DNA from: Phycisphaerae bacterium
GTDB lineage: Bacteria > Planctomycetota > Phycisphaerae > Sedimentisphaerales > Anaerobacaceae
Assembly: GCA_016782865.1 (NCBI GenBank)
Contig: JADHXR010000005.1
Span: 1 to 64,000 of the forward strand
DNA length: 64,000 nt
Reading direction: 5' to 3'
The notes below the pieces were generated by a model that had not been told where the DNA came from, searched no databases, and was given only the letters and a program-made list of their open reading frames with translations. Shown in pieces: positions 23,040 to 31,611 of the stretch (positions are counted from its first letter, which is position 1; every line of letters begins with the position of its first letter). The translations under genes were made by a program, and so were the position numbers.

Positions 23040-25625
23040 ATGAAATGGTTAAATGGTTATGGAATGAGGTTTGTGTTCTTTTGGGTCGTTTTTTGCAGCA
23101 TATTTGCTGTACCAAAGCTCTTGGCAGGACAGGCCATAGAAGCCTCAGATAATGACCGACTATACCCCGAAGTGATTATCACAATTGCAGGCCATGAGCA
23201 TCGTTATCAGCCACGACCTGAGCTTGGGTATGTCGTCGTTGCACAGGATGATTCTGATGCGATTGCATCGGTCTACAGAGATTTAAGTCTGTTTACTCAA
23301 AACGAGATTAAATCCGTCGGTGGTCGAGCCAGGCAAGGGCTCTGGATTGTCGAAAGCAGACAATCGGCCCCTCAAAACGAGGCTGTTATCAAGACACTTA
23401 GCGTGCAGAGACAGATTCAATATGTTGCTCCATTGTTTTCATGCAACGGCGAGAAGGAAGCTGTTATCCCTGAGATCGTTGTCAGAGTCACTGCCGGAAC
23501 AGAACAAAAGAAGCTTGAGCAGATTTGCCAGATGCTGAGTCTGCGTATCAAGAGAAGGATGATGTTCACGGAGCAGGAGTATCTGGTTGATGTTTCTGGA
23601 GAGAACGCCGATGCGGTATTAGCTGCGTTGATAGAACTCAATCAAATCGAATCTGTTGAATGGGCGGCCCCGAATGTTATAACCCAACCAAGACTACGGG
23701 GCCTTGAACTTTTGGATATGGAATCCTCTGCAGGAACTGTGCGTCCATACAATCCCCGACAGAATTATAACTCGACTGCCTCTATGCCAGACGATGAGTA
23801 CTTCCCCATGCAGTGGCACCTGCAGAATATTGGACAATCAGGAGGAACACCCGGAGCGGATATCAATGCCTTGGAAGCGTGGGAAATCACTGCGGGAGAC
23901 CCAAATATTGTTATTTGCTTGCATGACTTAGGTGTTGACCTTTATCATCCTGACCTTGTTGACAATCTCGTGCCGGGATACGACTTTTTTGACAATGATA
24001 GTCAACCATACCCACTTCTCAATTCCGGTTATTTTCTGGATGCACATGGTACGGCGTGTGGCGGACTGGTTGCTGCTAAGGGAAACAATGGTCTCGGTGT
24101 GGTGGGTGTAGCCTGGAATTGTAAAGTCATGCCCGTCCGCGACTCGACATCAAGTAGTTCCGTTTCTGTGGCTAAGATAGCGGAAGCGATCCGTTGGTCT
24201 GCAGCCCATGGTGCTGATGTTATGAGCTACAGTTGGGGATATGAAAGCCCACAGCCTGTTATTCATTCCGCGATCGTGGATATCACAAAGACGGGGGGGA
24301 TAGGTAGGAATGGCAAAGGCTGCATCGTTCTCGTTGCAGCAGGTAATTCGGCGGGACGGATACCTGCTGCCGACACGGCAGCGTATGCAGAGGTTATCGG
24401 TGTCGGCGCCACCGACTGTAATGACAAACATTGCTGGTACAGTGTTTATGGCCCTGAGGTTGACCTGACGGCGCCAAGTGGTGGAGAGGTTGTTGTTGGA
24501 AATCTTTATCGAAGAAGCGATCAAGAACAACATATGCGTTTGTCAAAACATTTGTTGTGGACTACAGACATCACTGGAGTCACAGGCTTCAGTGCATTTA
24601 ATCAAGACCCTGATCTGCTGGACTATACCGAGAAGATGTTTGGAACTTCCGGGGCGTGTCCGATTGCAGCCGGCGTGGCTGCGCTAATCCTTTCTATCGA
24701 GCCTGAATTGACCAATGAGGAAGTACGCCATTTCCTGGAAAGATCTGCGAAAGACCTTGGAGATCCTGGCCGGGATGACTACTACGGCTGGGGACGTGTT
24801 GATGCGCGGGCCGCACTGGATATGGTGCTGGCCAAGCGAGCCGACCTGAACAACAACTGGCGAGTAGATTTCGAGGACCTGCTAATCCTCATTGAATTCT
24901 GGGGGACTGCTGAACCATCGGCCGACATCGCGCCGGCCACACGGCGCGACGGCATCGTGGATGAGCAGGACCTTGAGCTTATGACGCAATACTGGCAGAC
25001 GGAAATCCCGGAGGTGGGCTTGATAGCTCGCTGTAAGCTGGACGAGGGAGAAGGCGACATAGCCTACGACAGCGCGGGCACCAACGACGGTACTGTGCAT
25101 GGAGACCCGGTCTGGCAACCTGACGGTAGCATGGTGGCTGGAGCGCTTCAATTCGACGGGATAGATGATTATGTCAGTACCGACCCTGTCTTGAATCCGG
25201 CAGACGGCGCATTCAGTGTGGTTGCCTGGATCAAGGGCGGGGCTCCCGGTCAAGTCCTTTTGTCGCAGACGGGGGCGGCGAATTGGCTGAGTACGGATTC
25301 AGTAGATGGTTACGCGATGACGGAGCTTAGGGGTTCCGGCCGGTCCACTGGTGGTCCATTGCTGTCTCCGGCAGTCATCACCGACGGCACTTGGCACCTT
25401 ATAGGTCTTGTGTGGGATGGCTCGTACAGGCATTTATACGTTGACGGAGCGGAGGTTGCCAAGGACGCTATGTCCTTGTCCGGCCTGGAAGATGCAGATG
25501 GCGGCCTGCATATTGGCGTTGGCAGCACTCTCGCATCAGGCACCTTCTTCTCCGGCCTGATTGATGACGTTCGCATTTACGGCACAGCACTCAGCGCAGG
25601 AGAAGTCGCGGCACTCATGCAATAG
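23040..25625 (+). CDS. S8 subtilisin-like protease with dockerin and LamG, 861 aa
   Basis: ATG 23040 has GGACGG upstream and begins a signal peptide (MRFVFFWVVFCSIFAVPKLLAG) that resembles the one of the M14 gene. After a propeptide-like region, the subtilase domain shows Asp in LHDLGVDLYHPDL (~295), His in DAHGTACGG (~335), the oxyanion Asn in VAAGNSAGR and Ser in FGTSGACPIAAG (~535). Then come two dockerin-like repeats and a C-terminal LamG domain with DDVRIYGTALS. All catalytic residues are present. Secreted or surface enzyme; the dockerin suggests assembly onto a cohesin-type partner, none seen here. Confidence 0.92.
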   Translation: MKWLNGYGMRFVFFWVVFCSIFAVPKLLAGQAIEASDNDRLYPEVIITIAGHEHRYQPRPELGYVVVAQDDSDAIASVYRDLSLFTQNEIKSVGGRARQGLWIVESRQSAPQNEAVIKTLSVQRQIQYVAPLFSCNGEKEAVIPEIVVRVTAGTEQKKLEQICQMLSLRIKRRMMFTEQEYLVDVSGENADAVLAALIELNQIESVEWAAPNVITQPRLRGLELLDMESSAGTVRPYNPRQNYNSTASMPDDEYFPMQWHLQNIGQSGGTPGADINALEAWEITAGDPNIVICLHDLGVDLYHPDLVDNLVPGYDFFDNDSQPYPLLNSGYFLDAHGTACGGLVAAKGNNGLGVVGVAWNCKVMPVRDSTSSSSVSVAKIAEAIRWSAAHGADVMSYSWGYESPQPVIHSAIVDITKTGGIGRNGKGCIVLVAAGNSAGRIPAADTAAYAEVIGVGATDCNDKHCWYSVYGPEVDLTAPSGGEVVVGNLYRRSDQEQHMRLSKHLLWTTDITGVTGFSAFNQDPDLLDYTEKMFGTSGACPIAAGVAALILSIEPELTNEEVRHFLERSAKDLGDPGRDDYYGWGRVDARAALDMVLAKRADLNNNWRVDFEDLLILIEFWGTAEPSADIAPATRRDGIVDEQDLELMTQYWQTEIPEVGLIARCKLDEGEGDIAYDSAGTNDGTVHGDPVWQPDGSMVAGALQFDGIDDYVSTDPVLNPADGAFSVVAWIKGGAPGQVLLSQTGAANWLSTDSVDGYAMTELRGSGRSTGGPLLSPAVITDGTWHLIGLVWDGSYRHLYVDGAEVAKDAMSLSGLEDADGGLHIGVGSTLASGTFFSGLIDDVRIYGTALSAGEVAALMQ
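25251..25431 (+). repeat. LamG-coding repeat block, copy 2
   Basis: Partner of 22539-22719, in the S8 protease gene. Confidence 0.85.
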
Positions 25626-26006
25626 AGAACCTCGACACTAGCTGAGACTCCATTGTCAGAACCGAAAACGGAACCAAAGATATTTGGTGGATTCTCGAAG
25701 GCCAGGACTATCTCAGACTGTGGTGGGAAGCCGCTGGGCAGTGACACGGAACTGCCCCGCGGAAATCCGAAGCTCGAATCCTTCGACTGCGCTCAGGACA
25801 AGCATCGAAATCCTAAACAAGCACGAATGACAAAAACACAAAATCCAAAACAGAACTGCTCTTCTCTGCACTCTCAGCGGGCTCTGCGGTAATCACAAAT
25901 GCGAGACGTAGCCGATTCCGTGCATACAGGACCGACCGGTGATTTTGCTTGACCGGGTATGCGCGTAACTTTAGAATCCGGCAGACCAACAGTGAAAGGA
26001 GACAAA
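25626..26006. other. Intergenic region with dispersed-repeat-like sequence
   Basis: No gene. Contains TCCTTCGACTGCGCTCAGGA, a sequence type often scattered between genes of such genomes; a related stretch (CTCCACTTCGTTCGGAATGA) lies at about 22997 before the S8 gene. AAAGGAG at its end serves the CoA ligase. Confidence 0.4.
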
Positions 26007-27575
26007 ATGTGTACAGTCGAGCTTCCCGAGCGGTTAAACGCCGCTGCCGTATTCATTGACAGACATCTGGATCAGGGCCGGGCCGACAAGGCGGCGATTC
26101 TTTGCGGCGATGAGACGGTCACCTACAGAGGGCTCTGTGAAGGGGTCAATCGCTTCGGAAACGCCCTGCTCGGACTCGGTATCCGCATGGAGGAGAGGGT
26201 CGCCATTATCATGCCGGACTGCCCCGAGTGCGTGTACGCCTTCTTCGGGGCCATCAAAATCGGGGCCGTCGCGATCCCCATGAATACGCTGCTGATGCCG
26301 GCCGATTATGAGTATTTGCTCAATGACAGCCGCGCACAGGTGTTGCTTATTCATTCGTCGATGCTGGGCCACATAGAGCCTATCCGCTCTAAGCTCAGGT
26401 ACCTCAAGAATGTGATCATCGCAGGGGGTGAGGGCGAGGATGGCGATTTGTCTCTCACGGAGTTGATGAACCTGGCTTCGGACGAGCTGGACCCGGCCGA
26501 TACGAGCAGGGACGACTCGGCCTTTTGGCTCTACAGCTCGGGGACGACAGGCTTTCCCAAGGGGACGATCCATCTTCAGCACGATATGATAGTCGAGGCC
26601 GATTTGTACGGCGAGCGGACGATCGGCCTTCTCGAATCGGATGTATCGTTTTCGGTTGCCAAGCTGTTTTTCGCCTACGGGCTGGGCAACGGTTTGTATT
26701 TTTCGCTGTGGGTCGGCGGAACGACCGTGTTGCTGCCGGATCGGCCCACGCCGCCGACGGTTTACGAAGTGATCGACCGGTACCAGCCGACGGTTTTCTA
26801 CGGCGTGCCGACGAGCTATGCCGCCCTGCTGCATTTGGCGGAGAAGGAGAGACGCACGGAGTTAGGGAAGGTGCGGATGTGCGTATCTGCGGGTGAGCCG
26901 CTGCCCAAGCCGCTTTACGATAGGTGGCTCGACAGATACGGCGTGGAGATACTCGATGGCATCGGCTCGACGGAGATTCTGCACATATTCATCTCGAACC
27001 GCCCCGGCAGGGTCAAGCCGGGCAGCACGGGAGAGATCGTGCCGGGCTACGAGGCGAAGATCATCGACGACGACGGCAAGGAACTCGGCGTCGATGAGGT
27101 TGGGACACTGTTGATAAAGGGTGACAGCATCGCCGACGGCTACTGGAACAAGCACGAGCAGACCAAGGACACCTTCCGCGGCGAGTGGATCAACACGCAC
27201 GACAAATTCCGCCTCGACGCCGACGGGTATTTTTGGTACGCCGGGCGCACCGACGACATGATGAAGGTCAGCGGCCTGGCGGTCTGGCCCGCCGACGTCG
27301 AATCGATCCTTGCGAGTCACCCGGCCGTGTTAGAGAGCGGCGTTGTGGGTGTCCCCGATAAGGAGGGGCTGATCAAGCCGCGGGCGTATGTAGTGCTCAA
27401 GGATAAGCAAGCCGCGTCGGAGGAGCTGGTCAAGGAGCTCCAGACCTTCGTCAAGACAAATACGCAGCCGCACAAGTATCCGCGAACGGTGATCTTCGTC
27501 GATGAGCTGCCCAAGACTGCGACGGGTAAAATCCAGCGGTACAAGCTGCGGCAAATGGCGCAAGCAGAGGGTTAG
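26007..27575 (+). CDS. Aryl/acyl-CoA ligase (benzoate-CoA ligase type), 522 aa
   Basis: ATG 26007 follows AAAGGAGACAAA. AMP-binding enzyme with the P-loop-like YSSGTTGFPKGTIH motif near residue 170, the GIGSTEILHIFIS adenine-binding segment (the class seen in benzoate-CoA ligases), the GRTDDMMKVSGLAVWP hinge and the C-terminal catalytic Lys in PKTATGKIQRYKLR. Forms acyl-CoA from acid, ATP and CoA in the cytosol. It faces the acyl-CoA operon tail to tail with a 4-base gap, so it probably supplies that pathway. The exact acid (benzoate or another aromatic/cyclic acid) is not decided by sequence. Confidence 0.85.
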   Translation: MCTVELPERLNAAAVFIDRHLDQGRADKAAILCGDETVTYRGLCEGVNRFGNALLGLGIRMEERVAIIMPDCPECVYAFFGAIKIGAVAIPMNTLLMPADYEYLLNDSRAQVLLIHSSMLGHIEPIRSKLRYLKNVIIAGGEGEDGDLSLTELMNLASDELDPADTSRDDSAFWLYSSGTTGFPKGTIHLQHDMIVEADLYGERTIGLLESDVSFSVAKLFFAYGLGNGLYFSLWVGGTTVLLPDRPTPPTVYEVIDRYQPTVFYGVPTSYAALLHLAEKERRTELGKVRMCVSAGEPLPKPLYDRWLDRYGVEILDGIGSTEILHIFISNRPGRVKPGSTGEIVPGYEAKIIDDDGKELGVDEVGTLLIKGDSIADGYWNKHEQTKDTFRGEWINTHDKFRLDADGYFWYAGRTDDMMKVSGLAVWPADVESILASHPAVLESGVVGVPDKEGLIKPRAYVVLKDKQAASEELVKELQTFVKTNTQPHKYPRTVIFVDELPKTATGKIQRYKLRQMAQAEG

Positions 27576-27579
27576 GTCT

Positions 27580-28584
27580 CTACATACGCATCAATGCCGA
27601 GGCCCAGACGAAGCCTGAGCCGAAAGCCACTAACAGGACGAGGTCGCCGGGCTTGACCTTTCCCTGTTTGCGGGCCTGGTCGAGTGCGATGGGCAGGCAG
27701 GCCGAGGCCATGTTGCCGTACTTTTCGACATTGACGAACACCTTGCCGTCGGGAACGCCGACTCGCTCGACGATTGTTTCGAGCATTCGCAGATTGGCCT
27801 GGTGCGGAATGAGCAAGTCGACGTCGTCGAAGCTGATGCCGTTGACCTTGAACGACTCGAAGACAGCTTCAGACATTCTTCCGACACCGTTCTCGAAGAC
27901 AGCCTTTCCGTCCATTCGAAAATGGATTCGGCCGGCGTCGATGTCATCCTTGTCGACCGTGCACATTTTGTTCTGAGCCGTGCCGGGGGCTTCGGTGTAA
28001 AGCGCCTTGGCAGCGGCGCCGTCGGCGTGGAGTATTGTCGATTTGATCCCAACCTCGGGATCGTCGGTCGGACCGACAACAACGGCGCCTGCGCCGTCGC
28101 CGAGCAGGATTGCGATGTTGCGCCCGTCGTAGGAGCCGTCGATACGTTTCGATAGAACTTCGGCGCATACGATCAGGACGTGCTTATAGGTGCCGGCCTT
28201 GATGAAGTGGTCGGCGATCGACATGCCGTATATCAGGCCCGCACACTGCTGCTTGATATCCATTACCGGGATAGGGGTCAGGCCGAGCTTGCCCTGCAGG
28301 AAGAAGCCGGAGCCCGGGTCGGCATGATCTGGCGTGATGGTGTTCATGATCAACAGATCGATCTGGTCCATTTCAAGACCCGCGTCGGCCACGGCGGCGC
28401 GGCAGGCGAGGACGGCAAGGTCCGTCGCACTGACATCCGCCTCGGCGTGGCGGCGCGTCCGCACGCCGGTGCGCGTGACGATGAATTCGTCGCTGGTCTC
28501 CATCATTTTCATGATGTCGAAATTTGTCACTACCTTTTCAGGTACGTAGTGACCTGTACCCATTATGCGTGAAGCTGTCCTCAT
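27580..28584 (-). CDS. 3-oxoacyl-ACP synthase III (FabH-like), 334 aa
   Basis: Start at 28584 (MRTASRIMGTG). The KAS III triad is present: Cys in DIKQQCAGLIYG, His in LLIPHQANLRM and Asn in KYGNMASA. KAS III joins acyl-CoA to malonyl-ACP; here, last gene of an acyl-CoA operon, a specialised Claisen condensation or thiolysis-like role is possible. Two further Met codons precede without a ribosome site. Confidence 0.88.
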   Translation of the reverse strand: MRTASRIMGTGHYVPEKVVTNFDIMKMMETSDEFIVTRTGVRTRRHAEADVSATDLAVLACRAAVADAGLEMDQIDLLIMNTITPDHADPGSGFFLQGKLGLTPIPVMDIKQQCAGLIYGMSIADHFIKAGTYKHVLIVCAEVLSKRIDGSYDGRNIAILLGDGAGAVVVGPTDDPEVGIKSTILHADGAAAKALYTEAPGTAQNKMCTVDKDDIDAGRIHFRMDGKAVFENGVGRMSEAVFESFKVNGISFDDVDLLIPHQANLRMLETIVERVGVPDGKVFVNVEKYGNMASACLPIALDQARKQGKVKPGDLVLLVAFGSGFVWASALMRM

Positions 28585-28621
28585 CACAGGGATCCTCAGC
28601 AATTTATGTTCTCGTTATCGG

Positions 28622-29542
28622 TCAGTCGCCTTGCGAGTATTTCAGCGACTGCTTTACGAGCAGCTCGCAGTTTTTCTCAAAGAATTTTACGTCGAGCAAC
28701 TGCGTTTTCTCGTGCATTTCGATACCGAGTTGTCGGCTGATTTCGTCCGGGGCTTTACCGGCTGCCGTTTCGGCGACGATTCGCTCGTGGTAGGCCTCGG
28801 TCGCGGCGGCGGCGCCGTCAAAATAAGCCTTGACCGCTTCGGCGCCCTTGACCACGGCATTGTGGCTCAGGCACGCGATCTCGGCATCGAGGGCGGCAAG
28901 TCGCCGTATCGACTCGATGTAGGCCCCATAGTCAGCGAAGTAGTTGGGCCAGAAGTACCCGCAATCCGGCATGTAGTAGCCGGTCGCGTCGGAGATGATC
29001 AGAAGACACGTTGCCGACTCATAGAAGCTCAAGCTGCAATCGCTGTGGCCCGGCGTCGCGAGGACGTCGAACTTGCGACGCCCTACCGTCAGCGTATCGC
29101 CGTCCGCCAGAATCTTATCGACTGCAATCTGTTTTTCCGTAAGTGGTTCAGGCCTGTGCCTGTCCTTGATAGAGCCGGCTTTGATAAGCGCTTCGGTGAG
29201 CATGCCGTCGATCTTCGAGAAGAAGCGGACGGCCTTTTCGACGGCGAGCGTTCCGGCTGCGGCTTTCGAAGCGCAGACCGTCGCCTCGGGGAACATCGCA
29301 CGGAATGCCGGAACCGCCATTACATGATCGGGATGGGCGTGCGTTACGATGATCTGTTTGACGATATCGGCGGGGACATCAAGACCGGCGAGTTGCTCCT
29401 TTACAAGGGGCCCGGCGGCACCTACGCCGCCTTCGAAAATCGCCCCTTCGTCCCCGTCGGTGACAAGAAATACCGGATACTCATTCGTGCCGAGCATTCG
29501 AACGCCCGCGGCAATTTCCACGGGCGGGTCTTTTATCAACAT
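28622..29542 (-). CDS. Metallo-beta-lactamase-fold hydrolase, 306 aa
   Basis: Core motif VTHAHPDH near residue 65, a later ATPGHSDCSLSF and SDATGYY, giving the binuclear metal ligands His, His, Asp, His, His and Asp, then a final His in CLSHNAVV. No signal peptide. Within the operon it could act as a thioesterase or ring-opening hydrolase on CoA esters; this is inference. Confidence 0.85.
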   Translation of the reverse strand: MLIKDPPVEIAAGVRMLGTNEYPVFLVTDGDEGAIFEGGVGAAGPLVKEQLAGLDVPADIVKQIIVTHAHPDHVMAVPAFRAMFPEATVCASKAAAGTLAVEKAVRFFSKIDGMLTEALIKAGSIKDRHRPEPLTEKQIAVDKILADGDTLTVGRRKFDVLATPGHSDCSLSFYESATCLLIISDATGYYMPDCGYFWPNYFADYGAYIESIRRLAALDAEIACLSHNAVVKGAEAVKAYFDGAAAATEAYHERIVAETAAGKAPDEISRQLGIEMHEKTQLLDVKFFEKNCELLVKQSLKYSQGD

Positions 29543-29560
29543 ATCTGTTTCCCTTCTCGG

Positions 29561-30352
29561 TTATCGTTTACGATTACTAATCGGAGCCTGCTCGGCGGCG
29601 AACAATGCCGCGCCGAGCGCGCCGGTGTATTGGGCATCAGGCGCAACATGTGCCTCGGTGCCGAAGGCTTGCCCGAGCAGTTGGGCCAGGAACGGATTGT
29701 GCGCTACGACACCGCCCGTAGTGACCAACATGCCGTCGATGCGGTCCATTTCCACGATCCGCTTGACAACGGAGTTGAACGCGCCGCGCACGATATCGGT
29801 GACGTCGACGCCTGCTCGAATCTTCTCGAGCACTTCGGTGGCGGCGAAAACCGTACAAAAGCTGCCAAGCGAAACGTCCTTGGTCGAGCCGGCGGCCAGC
29901 GCATTGAGTTCGCAGACATCCAGCGCCAACCGATGGGCAATCTCTTCGATAAACGACCCTGTACCGGCGGCACATTTGCGATTCATCTTGAAGCTTTCTC
30001 TCTTGCCCGTCTCGTCAAGGTGTATTACCTTGCTGTCCTGGGCGCCGATGTCGATCACGGTCATGCGCTTGTGAAAATGGAAGAACGCCCCCCTGCCGTG
30101 GCAGGCGATTTCGGTCATCTTTCCATCGGCCCAGGGAACATTGTCCCGGCCGTAGCCGGTCGAGATCGATCTAACGATCTGCGAACGATCAAACGATTCA
30201 GCGGCGGACAAGTCGGCCAGAAGCTGCTCGGCGGTCTTTGCATAGTCGATTCCCGAGCGTCCCATAGCCTTGGCGATGGTCTCGCTCGCAGTGTCAATGA
30301 CGACGAGCTTTGCGGTTGAGGCCCCTATGTCAATGCCACAGTAATACTGCAT
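29561..30352 (-). CDS. BadF/BcrA/HgdC-type ATPase activator, 263 aa
   Basis: ASKHA-fold ATPase with GIDIGASTAKLVVID, SISTGYGRDNV, VIDIGAQDSKVI and two cluster cysteines in MNRKCAAGTGSF and GSFCTVFAATEV, which bind one [4Fe-4S] between the subunits of a dimer. It couples ATP hydrolysis to one-electron transfer to a 2-hydroxyacyl-CoA dehydratase or benzoyl-CoA-reductase-type partner, here surely the neighbour 30380-31609. Only one such activator is present. Normal length for the family. Confidence 0.92.
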   Translation of the reverse strand: MQYYCGIDIGASTAKLVVIDTASETIAKAMGRSGIDYAKTAEQLLADLSAAESFDRSQIVRSISTGYGRDNVPWADGKMTEIACHGRGAFFHFHKRMTVIDIGAQDSKVIHLDETGKRESFKMNRKCAAGTGSFIEEIAHRLALDVCELNALAAGSTKDVSLGSFCTVFAATEVLEKIRAGVDVTDIVRGAFNSVVKRIVEMDRIDGMLVTTGGVVAHNPFLAQLLGQAFGTEAHVAPDAQYTGALGAALFAAEQAPISNRKR

Positions 30353-30379
30353 CGTGTCAGTCCGTTTGCATTGCTGCGC

Positions 30380-31609
30380 TTAGCCCTGCGAAAGCTGCTC
30401 GACAAAGGCTTCAATGTTGGTCCGCGTCTGCTCCTCGGAGTAGAGCCTCAGGTCGTTCAGGTCGCCGTCGATGATGACGAAGGGCTTGCCTGTCCTGGCT
30501 GCGAGACGCTGGGGCATGTCATAACGGCTGTTGGAGTTGTTCGGACAGGTCTTGGCGTTGTGGTAGAGAACGCCGTCGATCTTGAACTTCTCGATCATCC
30601 GCTCCATATAGCCTTCCTTGGGCTCGTCACTGCGACAGATGAACAGCTTGCTGTAGGCCCTGGCCATACCCTCGAACGGCTTGTCGGGATCCAGGTCGTC
30701 GAATATCCAGCTATTGCAGTACGTCGAGGCAACAACCGCCGTCTGAAGCTCTATGAACTGCACGGCAAGGTTCTTGATCTTGCCCCAGATCGGCATTCCT
30801 TCCCAGTAGATTCGATACTTCTCGTCGTCAACGGCTCCGATACCGTCGGCGATTCGTTGCTTCAGTTCGGCGAGAAGTGTCTCGTAGTAATCGATCGCCG
30901 CCTGAGTGCCGCGGAGAACTACCGCCGGCCCCATCTGGATCGTGCCGTCGAAAAAAGTAATCGGCGCCGGCACAGTCGCCGCCGCTTCCAGGACGGCCTT
31001 CCACAGCTCCGTGCATTTCAGGGACAATTCGGTCACTTCCCTGAGCTTGTCCATGTCGAGCTTGTTGCCGCTGATCTTCTCGAGCGGCCCGACAAGCGCT
31101 TCGATCTGTTTTGCGACCGCAGTGACGATGATGTCATCCACTTCGCCGATCGCTCTCGGTGTGTGGACACCTATACAGGGCACGTCCCATTCGCGGGCGT
31201 AAAACCCGAACCAGTCTTTGACGTCCCTGCACTGATTAGTATTGAACACAAGAACGTCCGCCTTGGGCGGGCCCGGCAGCTTCATCTTGTTAAAGGGGCT
31301 TTCGCCTTTCAAGTACGAGCCTATGTCACTGGTCAGGTACGAGCAGATATCGGGTGAGAATCCGCGTGCGTTGGCCAGAGGAATCAGGTCGGTGGCCATT
31401 CGCGTTGCGCCGAGCATTGCACCGTGGTTCTCCGGGAAATACACCTCGAATCCCAAAGCCCTCAGCAGCTCGGCGGGGCCCACACTCGTGCACCAGGCGA
31501 TTCTTTTGCCCGAAGACTCGGGGCCCATCAGCTCGGTGAAATACTGGCCCATCACGCCCCTCATTTTCTTGCTGGCTTCGAAGCCCTTTAGTTCTACCGA
31601 TGCTGGCAT
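30380..31609 (-). CDS. BcrC/BadD/HgdB-family reductase/dehydratase subunit (COG1775), 409 aa
   Basis: ATG 31609 with GGAGTTTG upstream. The N-terminal half has IAWCTSVGPAELLRALGFEV and FPENHGAMLGATR, DICSYLTSDIGSYL, VFNTNQC and the C-terminal half has STYCNSW, FICRSDEPKEG and NAKTCPNN; cysteines in these segments are the [4Fe-4S] or double-cubane ligands of the family. Members include 2-hydroxyacyl-CoA dehydratases, class I benzoyl-CoA reductases and double-cubane-cluster proteins. A second subunit gene is absent, which suggests a homodimeric type. Electrons come from the activator next door. Confidence 0.88.
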   Translation of the reverse strand: MPASVELKGFEASKKMRGVMGQYFTELMGPESSGKRIAWCTSVGPAELLRALGFEVYFPENHGAMLGATRMATDLIPLANARGFSPDICSYLTSDIGSYLKGESPFNKMKLPGPPKADVLVFNTNQCRDVKDWFGFYAREWDVPCIGVHTPRAIGEVDDIIVTAVAKQIEALVGPLEKISGNKLDMDKLREVTELSLKCTELWKAVLEAAATVPAPITFFDGTIQMGPAVVLRGTQAAIDYYETLLAELKQRIADGIGAVDDEKYRIYWEGMPIWGKIKNLAVQFIELQTAVVASTYCNSWIFDDLDPDKPFEGMARAYSKLFICRSDEPKEGYMERMIEKFKIDGVLYHNAKTCPNNSNSRYDMPQRLAARTGKPFVIIDGDLNDLRLYSEEQTRTNIEAFVEQLSQG

Positions 31610-31611
31610 AA

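Noticed and set aside
25653-25892. Small coding frame between S8 protease and CoA ligase
   Set aside because: The sequence is of the dispersed intergenic type and has no ribosome site or family match.
28565-30319. Long plus-strand frame of 584 codons
   Set aside because: Antisense to the metallo-beta-lactamase and activator genes, which carry clear active-site motifs; high GC codon pattern makes such shadow frames long.
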